A stretch of DNA of 64,000 nucleotides, from the NCBI GenBank assembly GCA_002084425.1, contig NBLN01000005.1:1-64000 (forward strand), read 5' to 3'. The DNA is from Desulfobacteraceae bacterium 4572_130. Its GTDB lineage: Bacteria > Desulfobacterota > Desulfobacteria > Desulfobacterales > Desulfobacteraceae. Each line of letters begins with the position of its first letter. Position 1 is the stretch's first letter. Below are positions 52,180-59,918 of this stretch, piece after piece. The notes beneath the pieces were generated by a model. It was not told the DNA's origin. It saw nothing but the letters and a program-made list of their open reading frames with translations, and did no database searches. The position numbers and the translations under genes are program-made.

Positions 52180-52884
52180 TTATGATATCCCCATTTTTTT
52201 TTTAAGTTCCATAAGGCTTTCTGATGCTTTTACTGTGCCTTTATCTTCCAAAACAGCATCTATTTCACTGTCAATTGAAGTACTATCTTCTGTAATTTCT
52301 CCATATGCCTGAGCAAGGGATTCGTCTTCTTCCACCTTTGCCTTCATTTTTTCCAGCATACTAATTGTAGATGAGGAATCAATATTTGCAAGTTGAGCAT
52401 TTATTTTTTTTGTTGATGCTGCTGTCTTTGCCCTTGCTTTAAGTGTTATAAGATCATTTTCATAGGATGTTATTGTAGTTTTAAGTTTATTGACTTTTGA
52501 ATTAAGGTCATTGGATTTTGTTTCATAACTTAAAGCTTCGTTTGAAAGTCTTTGTGCTTCATGTTTCTTTTCTTCTTTTTTATTTAATGCCTGTGTTGCC
52601 ATGCGTTCAGCTTCCTTGCCATCCAATTCTTTATTTTCCATTTTTTGCAAAAGAAGCATTGCCTTGCGTTCATAATCTGATGCAAGATTTTTATTTTTTG
52701 CAGCCTCTTTTTTTGTTCTTATGATAATTCCCTTAACTTGAGCAAGACTTGTCATTGCACCGGAAAGATCTTTTTTTAAATCTCTAATTCCCTGTTCAGT
52801 CATTTTAATGGGATCTTCCATTTTATCAATAACTGAATGTGCCTGAGATGCTCCTACTTTAAATAATCTTTTGAAAAATGACAT
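52180..52884 (-). CDS. PspA/IM30-family membrane-stress protein
   Basis: This 234-residue, almost entirely coiled-coil ESCRT-III-like protein begins MSFFKRLFKVGASQAHSVID, the amphipathic membrane-binding helix, followed by KMEDPIKMTEQGIRDLKKDL. Long heptad helices follow (residues 30-190) with KKEEKKHEAQRLSNEALSYE. The Pro-rich IM30 signature at the turn (MEDPIKM) is clear. Such proteins polymerise on stressed membranes. Neighbours on the same strand are the DUF4178-like gene downstream and YbjN-like and K+-channel genes upstream, a known type of PspA neighbourhood in which no pspF or pspBC is needed. Confidence 0.92.
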   Translation of the reverse strand: MSFFKRLFKVGASQAHSVIDKMEDPIKMTEQGIRDLKKDLSGAMTSLAQVKGIIIRTKKEAAKNKNLASDYERKAMLLLQKMENKELDGKEAERMATQALNKKEEKKHEAQRLSNEALSYETKSNDLNSKVNKLKTTITSYENDLITLKARAKTAASTKKINAQLANIDSSSTISMLEKMKAKVEEDESLAQAYGEITEDSTSIDSEIDAVLEDKGTVKASESLMELKKKMGIS

Positions 52885-52980
52885 ATTATTTTTTACTCCT
52901 TTATATATTTATTTATAAAAGAACTTTTGTATTACTATGATTATTTATCTTAATCCCCATAATAAAAAAAAAGGATCTTC

Positions 52981-53376
52981 TTATTTTTTTATATAGCCTA
53001 GAAGTTCTGCACCATATTCTGATAAAGCAAGGGATAATGCATGAATTGAAGCTTCAAGCTCATTTCTATCTAAATTTTCCAATTGTAAAGTATCTCGAAA
53101 AATAACATAATTTTCATTTTCATCAATAACAAATGCTCCATGAACAAGTTCTCTATTTAATTGAAGTAAGCGTTTATATAAATTATCAGTTTTATTAGGA
53201 ACCTTCATTATAATTTGTTCCAGAACAACAATTGGAGCTTCACAATCTATAACTAAATTTTTTATTCCATTTTCTTCATCTTCAACTATAACAAGCTCTT
53301 CTGTTTTATCTTCTTTAATAATAGATATTTCCATTTCATTTAAAAATTCTTTTATAAGATTAAATTTATCTTGCAT
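52981..53376 (-). CDS. YbjN-domain (type III chaperone-like fold) protein
   Basis: This 131-residue acidic protein has pattern NLIKEFLNEMEISIIKED, ENGIKNLVIDCEAPIVVLEQ, YKRLLQLNRELVHGAFVIDE, NYVIFRDTLQLENLDRNELE. The last block (V-F-D-T-L-xx-ENLDxxEL) is typical of the YbjN/CesT-like family that accompanies PspA homologues. It is cytosolic and may act as an adaptor. It is placed between the channel and pspA, same strand. The ATG is preceded by GGAGA. Confidence 0.8.
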   Translation of the reverse strand: MQDKFNLIKEFLNEMEISIIKEDKTEELVIVEDEENGIKNLVIDCEAPIVVLEQIIMKVPNKTDNLYKRLLQLNRELVHGAFVIDENENYVIFRDTLQLENLDRNELEASIHALSLALSEYGAELLGYIKK

Positions 53377-53410
53377 GGTCTCTCCTTATTAAAATTTTAA
53401 GTGGGGATAA

Positions 53411-53463
53411 GGTCTTAAAAAAATATTATAACAAAGTATAGAAAGAATTTTTACGACACCATC
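53411..53463 (+). repeat. Dispersed repeat, family E (copy 2), overlapping the channel stop codon
   Basis: GGTCTTAAAAAAATATTATA, ACAAAGTATAGAAAGAATTT then TTACGACACCATCA. On the minus strand its end supplies the last codons (Val-Ser) and the TAA of the channel gene. Confidence 0.5.
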
Positions 53464-54500
53464 ATATCAGGTCTTTCCAATCCAATTATAATAATAAAAT
53501 CATTTTCCTTTAAAACATAGTTGCTATTGGGATTTACAAAAAATTTATCACTTAATTTATCTTTAATTCCAATGCAGATTATATCTTTTTTTTCTTTTAA
53601 TTCACACATGGCATGGAAAAATGATTTCCCAATAAGATAAGACGGTATTTTAATTTTGTAAAGGTCATTGCCATAATGATTACTTACAAGCTCACTAATA
53701 AGTCTTGTAATGCCATGGTCAAGGGCTGCTTGAACAAGAAGATTTGTGGAAAGCTCACCTACAACAATTATTTCATCTGCCTTTGCTATTTTACAATGAG
53801 CAATATTTTTAGAAGACATGAGTTCAACACAAGTATAAAGATTTGGATTATAATTTTTTATAGTCATTATATTAAGAATAGTTTTTGCATCTCTAGAATA
53901 AGAATCAAGTAAATCATCTGCAAGTATTATAACAGCAGCAGCCTTTTTTGCATGGGCTCTGGAAAGAGAATTTGAATCAATTTGTCCATGAATAAAAAAA
54001 ACATTTTCTTCTTCACTGGGTTTTTCATTTATATCAGCAATTATCACAATAGGCATATGCTTAGATTTTAAGTCTGCCTTTATTTCTGATATAATTGTTT
54101 CACCCCTGAAATTCCAACCACATATAATAAAATGATTTGCAAGATTAATTTTTTTCATACCCCTTTTTTCCATAAATTTATTTTCAACAAACATTCCTGC
54201 AACAGTTGCAGTTAAAAGTCCAAGAAGTCCTATTCCTGAAATCATCACAAAAAATGCAACAATTCGTCCACCAACAGTTATTGGAGAAATATCACCATAT
54301 CCAACAGTCGTCATGGTAACAATCGACCACCACAAACCATCGAAAAAACTAATATTTTTTTCAAAAAAAACTAGGAATACACTACCAATTAAAAGCACAA
54401 GAAAAGCAAAAATAAAAATTTTATGAATTTTTTCCCTTGCAAAAATAATAAATATTCTTTTTATGGCAAAAAATATATTCAGCATATTTTTATTATTCAC
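53451..54500 (-). CDS. Two-TM potassium channel with a TrkA-N (RCK) domain
   Basis: This 349-residue protein has TM1 near residues 28-46 (IFIFAFLVLLIGSVFLVFF), a pore helix and the selectivity filter TVGYGD at 65-70, and TM2 near 80-105 (IVAFFVMISGIGLLGLLTAT). The cytosolic RCK/TrkA-N domain starts near 118 (NHFIICGWNFRGETIISEI) with a Rossmann-like fold. A TrkA-C-like end follows (DIICIGIKDKLSDKF, NDFIIIIGLERPD). It should form a ligand-gated K+ channel. Clustering with YbjN-like, PspA and DUF4178-like genes suggests a joint response to envelope or ion stress. The start may be Met1 or Met6. Confidence 0.9.
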   Translation of the reverse strand: MNNKNMLNIFFAIKRIFIIFAREKIHKIFIFAFLVLLIGSVFLVFFEKNISFFDGLWWSIVTMTTVGYGDISPITVGGRIVAFFVMISGIGLLGLLTATVAGMFVENKFMEKRGMKKINLANHFIICGWNFRGETIISEIKADLKSKHMPIVIIADINEKPSEEENVFFIHGQIDSNSLSRAHAKKAAAVIILADDLLDSYSRDAKTILNIMTIKNYNPNLYTCVELMSSKNIAHCKIAKADEIIVVGELSTNLLVQAALDHGITRLISELVSNHYGNDLYKIKIPSYLIGKSFFHAMCELKEKKDIICIGIKDKLSDKFFVNPNSNYVLKENDFIIIIGLERPDMMVS

Positions 54501-54566
54501 ATGTTTTTTAATTTTTTCAAGTTATAGATTTCTATATAAATTATGGATTGTGAATATAATATATAT

Positions 54567-54660
54567 TTTATATAAAAAACGTATAACTACTTAATATTCT
54601 TTTATATTTCGTTGTGAGTCAATCCAAGAACTAAAAACCAGATCTGCCTTAAGGCACTTG
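54567..54660 (-). repeat. Dispersed intergenic repeat, family B (copy 8)
   Basis: TTATATAAAAAACGTATAAC, TACTTAATATTCTTTTATAT, TTCGTTGTGAGTCAATCCAA then CAGATCTGCCTTAAGGCACT. It lies between divergent genes. Confidence 0.8.
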
Positions 54661-54703
54661 GCAAAGCAATCATGAAAAATTGCCAATATAGATATTAAAT
54701 AAA

Positions 54704-55039
54704 ATGCTAATTAAAAAACATAAAATCAAATTACTTGAAAATAAAATAAAGTGCCTTGGAATAAAAAAAGAAGATATTAAAGAAAAATTTATAAAAGCAT
54801 CTGGCAAAGGCGGCCAAAAGGTTAACAAATCATCTTCAGCAGTATTTTTAAAACATATTCCAACTAGTATATGTGTAAAAGTAGGGTCATCAAGATATCA
54901 GCATTTAAATAGATTTCTTGCTTTAAGATCTCTTGTTGAAAAAATTCAAGAAAAAAAAAGAATAAAATCTGAAAAAATAAAAATAATTGAAAAATTAAAA
55001 AAACAGAAAAGAAAAAGAAAAAAAAGAGCAAAATATTAA
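54704..55039 (+). CDS. Peptide-chain-release-factor-like protein (ArfB/C12orf65 type)
   Basis: This 111-residue protein has the catalytic GGQ motif at residues 36-38 (KASGKGGQKVNKSSSAVFL). It is followed by the CVKVGSSRYQHLNRFLALRSL helix and a very basic tail (KKQKRKRKKRAKY) that would enter the ribosomal mRNA channel. It lacks the codon-recognition domains of RF1 and RF2. Such proteins release nascent chains from ribosomes stalled without a stop codon. It is shorter than E. coli ArfB (140). It is a stand-alone gene with an ATG start and no strong ribosome site. Confidence 0.88.
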   Translation: MLIKKHKIKLLENKIKCLGIKKEDIKEKFIKASGKGGQKVNKSSSAVFLKHIPTSICVKVGSSRYQHLNRFLALRSLVEKIQEKKRIKSEKIKIIEKLKKQKRKRKKRAKY

Positions 55040-55328
55040 TAATTCCATAAATAATTGAAAATTTAAATTATAGAGCATCGCGCTAATCTTCAGGTGCAAA
55101 ATGTGGTATTCCGTGAAAAATAAAATTCCACATATAGTACTTTTAAAAATTGAAAAAAGACTAGAACAAAGTAAATAAAGAGTTGTTACAATACTATCAA
55201 TTTTTTAAATACTTGATTTTGATTTCTATTGATGTTGTTTATGATTTAGCTTTGTAATATTATCAGCTTGGTTTATAATTTTCTTGTATTTTCCCAGAGT
55301 ATAAAAAAATCATAAAGGACTACTTAAT
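55040..55328. other. 289-bp gap before serB
   Basis: It holds a family E repeat (55141-55200) and otherwise AT-rich sequence. No ORF, no clear terminator and no ACT-linked leader were seen. Confidence 0.4.
55141..55200 (+). repeat. Dispersed repeat, family E (copy 3)
   Basis: TTTTAAAAATTGAAAAAAGA, CTAGAACAAAGTAAATAAAG then AGTTGTTACAATACTATCAA. Confidence 0.5.
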
Positions 55329-56546
55329 ATGAGTGAAATAGTATTAATTAATATCACAGGAAAGGATAGAAAAGGACTTGATGCAAAATTTACAGGTATT
55401 CTAGCAGAATACAATGTAAATATTCTTGATATCAGCCAGGAAGTAATACATGACTACATAACATTTGGAATTCTAGCAGAAATCCCAGATAAAAATAATT
55501 TTTCCTCTGTATATAAAAATATGGTTTTTGAAAGTCATAAAATGGAACTTACAATTGGTATAAAACCAGTTGCTCTGGAAGAATATGAAGATTGGGTACA
55601 GGAATTAGATAAAGAAAGGCGTACAATCACTCTTCTTGGGAAAAATATTACTGCTGACCAAATTTTCAAAGTAACATCTATTATTGCTGAAAGCGATCTT
55701 AACATCGAAAGCCTTACTCGCCTTTCAGGCAGAATATCCATTAAAACTCCTCAAAAAAATAAAAAAACCTGTATCAAATTTTCTGTTAGTGGAAAACCTA
55801 AAAATATTAAGAAAATGAGAAGCAAATTTGTAGAAACATCTAAAAAAACAGGAATAGATATTTCTTTTCATATTGACAATATTTACAGCAAAAACAGAAA
55901 GCTTGTTGTTTTTGATATGGACTCAACCCTTATTCAAACAGAAGTAATTGATGAACTTGCAAAACTTGCAGGAACAGAAAAAGAAGTTGCAAAAATAACA
56001 AAATCTGCAATGCAGGGAAAAATTGATTTTAAAAAAAGTTTTATACAAAGGCTTGCACTTCTTAAAGGCATTAAAAAATCTGAACTTCCCCAAATGATAG
56101 AAAACCTTCCCTTTTCAGAAGGAGTTTTACGGGTAACACAAACCTTAAAAAAATTGGGTTATAAATTAGGTATTATTTCCGGAGGATTTACCTTTGTAGG
56201 AGAATATATAAAAAAGAAATTTGGATTTGATTATGTTTATGCTAATAAGCTTGAAATGAAAAATGGCATGGTAACAGGCAAAGTTATTGGTGATATTATT
56301 GATGGAAATGAAAAAGCTCGTATTCTTAAAATAATAGCTAAAAAAGAAAATATATCCATTGAACAGACTATTGCTGTTGGTGATGGGGCAAATGATATTC
56401 CTATGATTAGCATAGCAGGTCTTGGAGTTGCATATAATGCAAAGCAAGTTGTTCTTGAAAAAACAGACAATGTAATTTCAAGTGTTGGACTTGATGGTTT
56501 GCTTTATTTAATGGGAATGCATGAAAGAGAAATAGAACATAATTAA
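55329..56546 (+). CDS. serB: Phosphoserine phosphatase with N-terminal ACT domains
   Basis: It performs the last step of serine synthesis. The HAD core has FDMDSTLIQTEVIDELA with nucleophile Asp196 and acid Asp198, IISGGFTFVGEYI near residue 283 and AVGDGANDIPMI with metal-binding Asp352. Two ACT-type domains occupy residues 1-180 (VLINITGKDRKGLDAKFTGI for the first; RRTITLLGKNITADQIFKVT for the second), giving 405 residues. This ACT-ACT-HAD layout is common in Deltaproteobacteria and Actinobacteria and implies allosteric feedback by serine or another amino acid. Confidence 0.95.
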   Translation: MSEIVLINITGKDRKGLDAKFTGILAEYNVNILDISQEVIHDYITFGILAEIPDKNNFSSVYKNMVFESHKMELTIGIKPVALEEYEDWVQELDKERRTITLLGKNITADQIFKVTSIIAESDLNIESLTRLSGRISIKTPQKNKKTCIKFSVSGKPKNIKKMRSKFVETSKKTGIDISFHIDNIYSKNRKLVVFDMDSTLIQTEVIDELAKLAGTEKEVAKITKSAMQGKIDFKKSFIQRLALLKGIKKSELPQMIENLPFSEGVLRVTQTLKKLGYKLGIISGGFTFVGEYIKKKFGFDYVYANKLEMKNGMVTGKVIGDIIDGNEKARILKIIAKKENISIEQTIAVGDGANDIPMISIAGLGVAYNAKQVVLEKTDNVISSVGLDGLLYLMGMHEREIEHN

Positions 56547-56590
56547 TTTTTTAAACATAAAAATGACCAAGTAAAAAAAATAGATGGGAT

Positions 56591-56684
56591 CTTTGCACAA
56601 ACGCATTTTTTTATAAAAATACTGAAAAAAAATAAAATAAAGCACTAGAACAAAGCAAATAAAAAATTTTCTACAACGCCATTA
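56591..56684 (+). repeat. Composite repeat: family H end followed by family E (copy 4)
   Basis: CTTTGCACAAACGCATTTTT and TTATAAAAATACT (56591-56623) match the reverse complement of 57752-57783. From 56621 the family E pattern follows: GCACTAGAACAAAGCAAATA then TTTTCTACAACGCCATTA. Confidence 0.5.
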
Positions 56685-56700
56685 ATAAGGGGATAAATAA

Positions 56701-57174
56701 ATGAACTTAACTGCAAAGGATGTTATGGTTAAAGAATTTAATACTATTCAATCAAATGCGCCTGTTGAAGATGCAATAAGATTAATTTTTGAGAATAATA
56801 TTGAAGCTGAAACAGGTAGTAGAATAGTAAGTATTCTGGTAACAGATGAATTTAACTGTTTAGAAGGCATTTTTTCCATGTTTGATATTCTTTATCATTT
56901 AAGACCACCTGTTTTACATTACATAGATGAAAATATTAATTCATGGAATAAAGAGGAGCTGGATTTATATATTAATAGATTTAAAGGAATGACAGTAAAT
57001 CAGGTTATGAGTTCGCCTGCACATTATATTTCACCTGAAGTTGATTTAATGGTAATTATTGATCGTATGGTTAAAAAAAGATGGCGTAGACTTCCTGTTG
57101 TGGAAAATGCCAAAGTAATAGGCGTAGTATATCTTTCTAATGTTTGTTATCATGTTTGCAAAGATTTGCTTTAA
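56701..57174 (+). CDS. CBS-domain-pair protein
   Basis: This 157-residue cytosolic protein has two CBS motifs. CBS1 is KDVMVKEFNTIQSNAPVEDA with SILVTDEFNCLEGIFSMFDI, near residues 6-68. CBS2 is VNQVMSSPAHYISPEVDLMV with RRLPVVENAKVIGVVYLSNV, near 98-150. CBS pairs bind adenosyl ligands and usually regulate a partner; none is fused here. GGGGATAAATA precedes the ATG. It is followed by a small ComEA-like gene in the same direction. Confidence 0.92.
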   Translation: MNLTAKDVMVKEFNTIQSNAPVEDAIRLIFENNIEAETGSRIVSILVTDEFNCLEGIFSMFDILYHLRPPVLHYIDENINSWNKEELDLYINRFKGMTVNQVMSSPAHYISPEVDLMVIIDRMVKKRWRRLPVVENAKVIGVVYLSNVCYHVCKDLL

Positions 57175-57231
57175 AATTTTCTTTTGGGAATAAGGAAATA
57201 CTTTAAAATATAATATATTAATTATGGAGAT

Positions 57232-57537
57232 ATGATTATGGGAAAAAGAAAAATTCCATTAGTATTTATTACAATATTTTTATTGTTGTTATTCACAGCT
57301 CCTATTATTGCAGATAATGAAAAAATTAATATTAATACTGCAACAGAAAAAGAGCTTTGCACTTTAATACAGGTTGGGCCCAAAAAAGCAGGTAAAATTG
57401 TACAATATCGTGAAAAACATGGTGATTTTAAAACTCCTGAAGATATTAAACATGTAAAAGGTATAAGCGATAAAATTTTTAAAAAAAATGAATCTATTAT
57501 TATTGTTAAAGATATTCCTATTGTGAAAAATCAATGA
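57232..57537 (+). CDS. ComEA-like helix-hairpin-helix protein, exported
   Basis: This 101-residue protein has a signal peptide (KIPLVFITIFLLLLFTAPII, cleavage near ADN). A complete ComEA helix-hairpin-helix domain follows: INTATEKELCTLIQVGPKKA, GKIVQYREKHGDFKTPEDI, KHVKGISDKIFKK. Such proteins bind DNA in the periplasm for natural transformation, or are small DNA-binding proteins of unclear role. Two ATGs (57232 and 57238) are both possible; GGAGAT precedes the first closely. No other competence genes are in the window. Confidence 0.88.
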   Translation: MIMGKRKIPLVFITIFLLLLFTAPIIADNEKININTATEKELCTLIQVGPKKAGKIVQYREKHGDFKTPEDIKHVKGISDKIFKKNESIIIVKDIPIVKNQ

Positions 57538-57594
57538 TATTGATGAATGTAAAAAATTATTTCCAAAATTCCCAAAAGATATTTAATATAAGGT

Positions 57595-57783
57595 CTTTGC
57601 ACAATGCTTAATTGTGTTCAAATTTTATGGTGAAGATGTATTGTAATACCTTGGGACCTAAAATTTGAACAAAAGAAAGCAAGCCATATTTACAGATATT
57701 TACAAACATTTTTTTTAATTAAAAATTAGAAAAAGACATTTTATGTTTTTAAAGTGTTTTTATAAAAAATGCGTTTATGCAGA
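57595..57783. mobile_element. MITE-like segment bounded by family D and family H ends
   Basis: The left end CTTTGCACAATGC and right end (inverted) CTCTGCATAAACGC give an imperfect terminal inverted repeat around about 190 bp without an ORF. The left 75 bp is the family D repeat (copies at 12193 and 18017). The right 32 bp is found inverted at 56591. Confidence 0.45.
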
Positions 57784-57812
57784 GGTGTAAAGGTTACATA
57801 TTTTGATGATAG
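57784..57812 (+). repeat. Family G element end upstream of the SH3 gene
   Basis: GGTGTAAAGGTTACATATTT then TGATGATAGA, matching 17661-17691. The following GGAGGGGG serves as ribosome site for the SH3 gene, so the repeat end directly abuts its translation start region. Confidence 0.5.
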
Positions 57813-57830
57813 AGGAGGGGGTAAACAATA

Positions 57831-58334
57831 ATGAGGTTTAAATTAAACTCTAATCTTATATTTATAATTGCAATATTATTATTTACTGTTTCCATAAATG
57901 ATATTGGTCATACAGAAACATACTATGTTTCTGATATGTTAGTTTTAAAAATACGACAGGGACCTGGTAAAGAATTTAATGTTCTAGGTACATTAAAAAG
58001 TAATATCCCCATTGAAATTCTTGAAAAAGGCGAAGTCTATTATAAAATGCGTACAAAAAATGGTGTTGAGGGATGGGTTGAAAAAAAATATCTTTCTTTA
58101 AATACCCCTTTAAATATAGTTGTTAAACAATTAAAACAAAAAATAGAAGAGCTTGAAAGAACAAATAAAAAACTTTCAACAACTCAGCCTTTGCCCATTG
58201 AAACAAATAAAAATTTTATTACAACAATTGCAATAAAATGGTTTCTTGCCGGTGCTGGTGTTTTTCTTCTAGGTTGGTTTATTGGAAGAAATATTGGAGT
58301 AAAGAAAAAAAGTTCAAACAAATTTCTGAATTAG
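57831..58334 (+). CDS. SH3-domain membrane-anchored protein (TIGR04211/YgiM-like)
   Basis: This 167-residue protein has a signal peptide (LIFIIAILLFTVSINDIG). A bacterial SH3 domain is at about 28-90 (YYVSDMLVLKIRQGPGKEFN, LKSNIPIEILEKGEVYYKMR, GVEGWVEKKYLSL). A short coiled coil follows (VVKQLKQKIEELERTNKKL), then a C-terminal membrane helix (WFLAGAGVFLLGWFIGRNIG) and a basic end. The SH3-coil-anchor order is the known YgiM-like family, probably envelope-associated. A strong ribosome site (GAGGAGGGGG) precedes it. Confidence 0.88.
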   Translation: MRFKLNSNLIFIIAILLFTVSINDIGHTETYYVSDMLVLKIRQGPGKEFNVLGTLKSNIPIEILEKGEVYYKMRTKNGVEGWVEKKYLSLNTPLNIVVKQLKQKIEELERTNKKLSTTQPLPIETNKNFITTIAIKWFLAGAGVFLLGWFIGRNIGVKKKSSNKFLN

Positions 58335-58363
58335 CGCCCTTTGGCAAATTTGAAATATCAGAT

Positions 58364-58368
58364 GGAGG
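58364..58368 (+). promoter_or_regulatory. Ribosome site supporting a TTG start
   Basis: GGAGG lies 6 bases before the TTG at 58375. No ATG is available in that frame near the start of the NIL domain, so the TTG is the likely initiator. Confidence 0.6.
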
Positions 58369-58374
58369 TTTGTT

Positions 58375-58806
58375 TTGTATTCAAAAATACTTATTCTGCA
58401 TTTCCCACCTGTTATAACACAAAAACCAATTGTATATTATCTTACAAAAAATTTTGATCTTTTATTTAATATCTTACATGCCAGAGTATCAAGCGAAAAG
58501 GCTGGATATATGGTATTGGAAATTTCAGGTACAAAAGATAATTTTAACAAGGGAATTAAATTTCTAAAAAATCATGATATTAAAATTACCAGTGCAGAAC
58601 ATGAAATATTAAGAGATGATGAACAATGCACTCACTGCGGTGCCTGCACAGCAATTTGCCCCACTGAAGCTTTATCAATTAAAAGACCAGAAATGGAAGT
58701 AATCTATGATAAGAAAAAATGTAGTGTATGTGAGCTATGTATTCTTGCCTGCCCCACCAGAATCATGAAACTTTCTTCAAAAAATACAGAAAATATTTTT
58801 AAATGA
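58375..58806 (+). CDS. NIL-domain ferredoxin (NIL plus two 4Fe-4S clusters)
   Basis: This 143-residue cytosolic protein has a NIL domain at residues about 3-75 (ILILHFPPVITQKPIVYYLT, KNFDLLFNILHARVSSEKAG, MVLEISG) followed by two 4Fe-4S motifs. These are CTHCGACTAICPTEAL near 84-99 and CSVCELCILACPTRI near 115-129. The start is TTG, with GGAGG upstream. NIL/ferredoxin proteins in methanogens take part in sulfur insertion into homocysteine and thiolated compounds. Here the gene overlaps mnmA by 4 bp (ATGA), so a sulfur or electron supply role for tRNA thiolation is a reasonable inference. Confidence 0.9.
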   Translation: MYSKILILHFPPVITQKPIVYYLTKNFDLLFNILHARVSSEKAGYMVLEISGTKDNFNKGIKFLKNHDIKITSAEHEILRDDEQCTHCGACTAICPTEALSIKRPEMEVIYDKKKCSVCELCILACPTRIMKLSSKNTENIFK

Positions 58807-59837
58807 AAAAAACCATTGCTATAAGTTTAAGTGGTGGGATTGATTCTCTTGTTGCAGGATTTCTTCTGAAAAAAAAAAAAATTAATTTATTTGGTATACA
58901 TTTTACAACTGGATATGAAAAAAACAGCATTGACTTTTCAAACCTAGAAAAAATACTTGATATTAAAATTTATCATATTAATCTTAGAAAAATTTTTAAA
59001 GAATCAATTGTAACTTATTTTATAGAATCATATCTTAATGGTAAGACTCCTAATCCCTGCCTTATCTGCAATAAAAAAATAAAATTTGGCGCTCTTTTAA
59101 AAGCTGCAAATAATCTAGGTGCTGATTTTATTGCTACAGGTCATTATGCAAAAATCAAAACCTCAAAAATAAAACAAAGTAAACATGTCTTTCTTGTTAA
59201 AGGAAAAGATTCTGTTAAAGACCAATCATATTTTTTATCCATGCTAGAGCCTAGCCAACTTAAAAAAATAATTTTCCCACTAGGTGATATGACTAAATCA
59301 GAAGTTACAGAATTAGCAAAAAATAAGGGATTAGTTCCTCCCAGTATAAAAGAAAGTCAGGACATCTGTTTTATACATAATAAATCTTTTTACGATTTTA
59401 TATCCCTAGAACAAAAATTCAAATCTATACATGGTGATATTGTTACTCTAGATAATAAAATCATTGGTACACATAAAGGACTTTACAGATTTACAATTGG
59501 TCAAAGAAAAGGCATAAATTGTCCAGGGTCTGCACCATATTATGTAAAAAAAATAGATATAAAAAACAATAAGCTTATTGTTGGTTTTAAAAATGATCTT
59601 TTACAAAAAAAATTTTATGTAAAGGACCTTAACTGGATTACAAAACCATTTTTCCATTGCTCTAATGTTAAAACAAAAATTCGATATAATCATAAAGAAG
59701 CTGAGTCTGTTTTAACCTATGACAATAATAATAGCGCCACAATAATTTTCAAAAAATCACAATATGCAATAACACCAGGACAAGTGGCTGTTTTTTATAA
59801 CAAGGATATAGTTCTTGGAGCTGGAATTATCCAATAA
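58803..59837 (+). CDS. mnmA: tRNA-specific 2-thiouridylase MnmA
   Basis: It thiolates U34 of tRNA-Lys, -Glu and -Gln. The PP-loop ATP motif is SLSGGIDSLVAGF near residues 8-20 (Ile in place of the usual Val). The catalytic Cys89 is in NPCLICNKKIKFG and the partner Cys189 in SQDICFIH. GHYAKI and KDQSYFLSML are also present. At 344 residues it is a little short, with a compressed stretch between the PP-loop and Cys89. It overlaps the NIL-ferredoxin by 4 bp, suggesting translational coupling and perhaps direct sulfur transfer. Confidence 0.95.
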   Translation: MKKTIAISLSGGIDSLVAGFLLKKKKINLFGIHFTTGYEKNSIDFSNLEKILDIKIYHINLRKIFKESIVTYFIESYLNGKTPNPCLICNKKIKFGALLKAANNLGADFIATGHYAKIKTSKIKQSKHVFLVKGKDSVKDQSYFLSMLEPSQLKKIIFPLGDMTKSEVTELAKNKGLVPPSIKESQDICFIHNKSFYDFISLEQKFKSIHGDIVTLDNKIIGTHKGLYRFTIGQRKGINCPGSAPYYVKKIDIKNNKLIVGFKNDLLQKKFYVKDLNWITKPFFHCSNVKTKIRYNHKEAESVLTYDNNNSATIIFKKSQYAITPGQVAVFYNKDIVLGAGIIQ

Positions 59838-59838
59838 A

Positions 59839-59871
59839 GATGGCATTGTAAAAACTCTTTATTTATTCACC
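59839..59871 (-). repeat. Dispersed repeat, family E (copy 5, inverted)
   Basis: AGATGGCATTGTAAAAACTC then TTTATTTATTCACC. The reverse complement matches the AAATAAAGA-TTTTTACAACGCCATC end of the family. It starts right after the mnmA stop. Confidence 0.45.
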
Positions 59872-59918
59872 CATCTATATTTTATATTTTTAACAATAAA
59901 CTATTTACGAATTTATCA

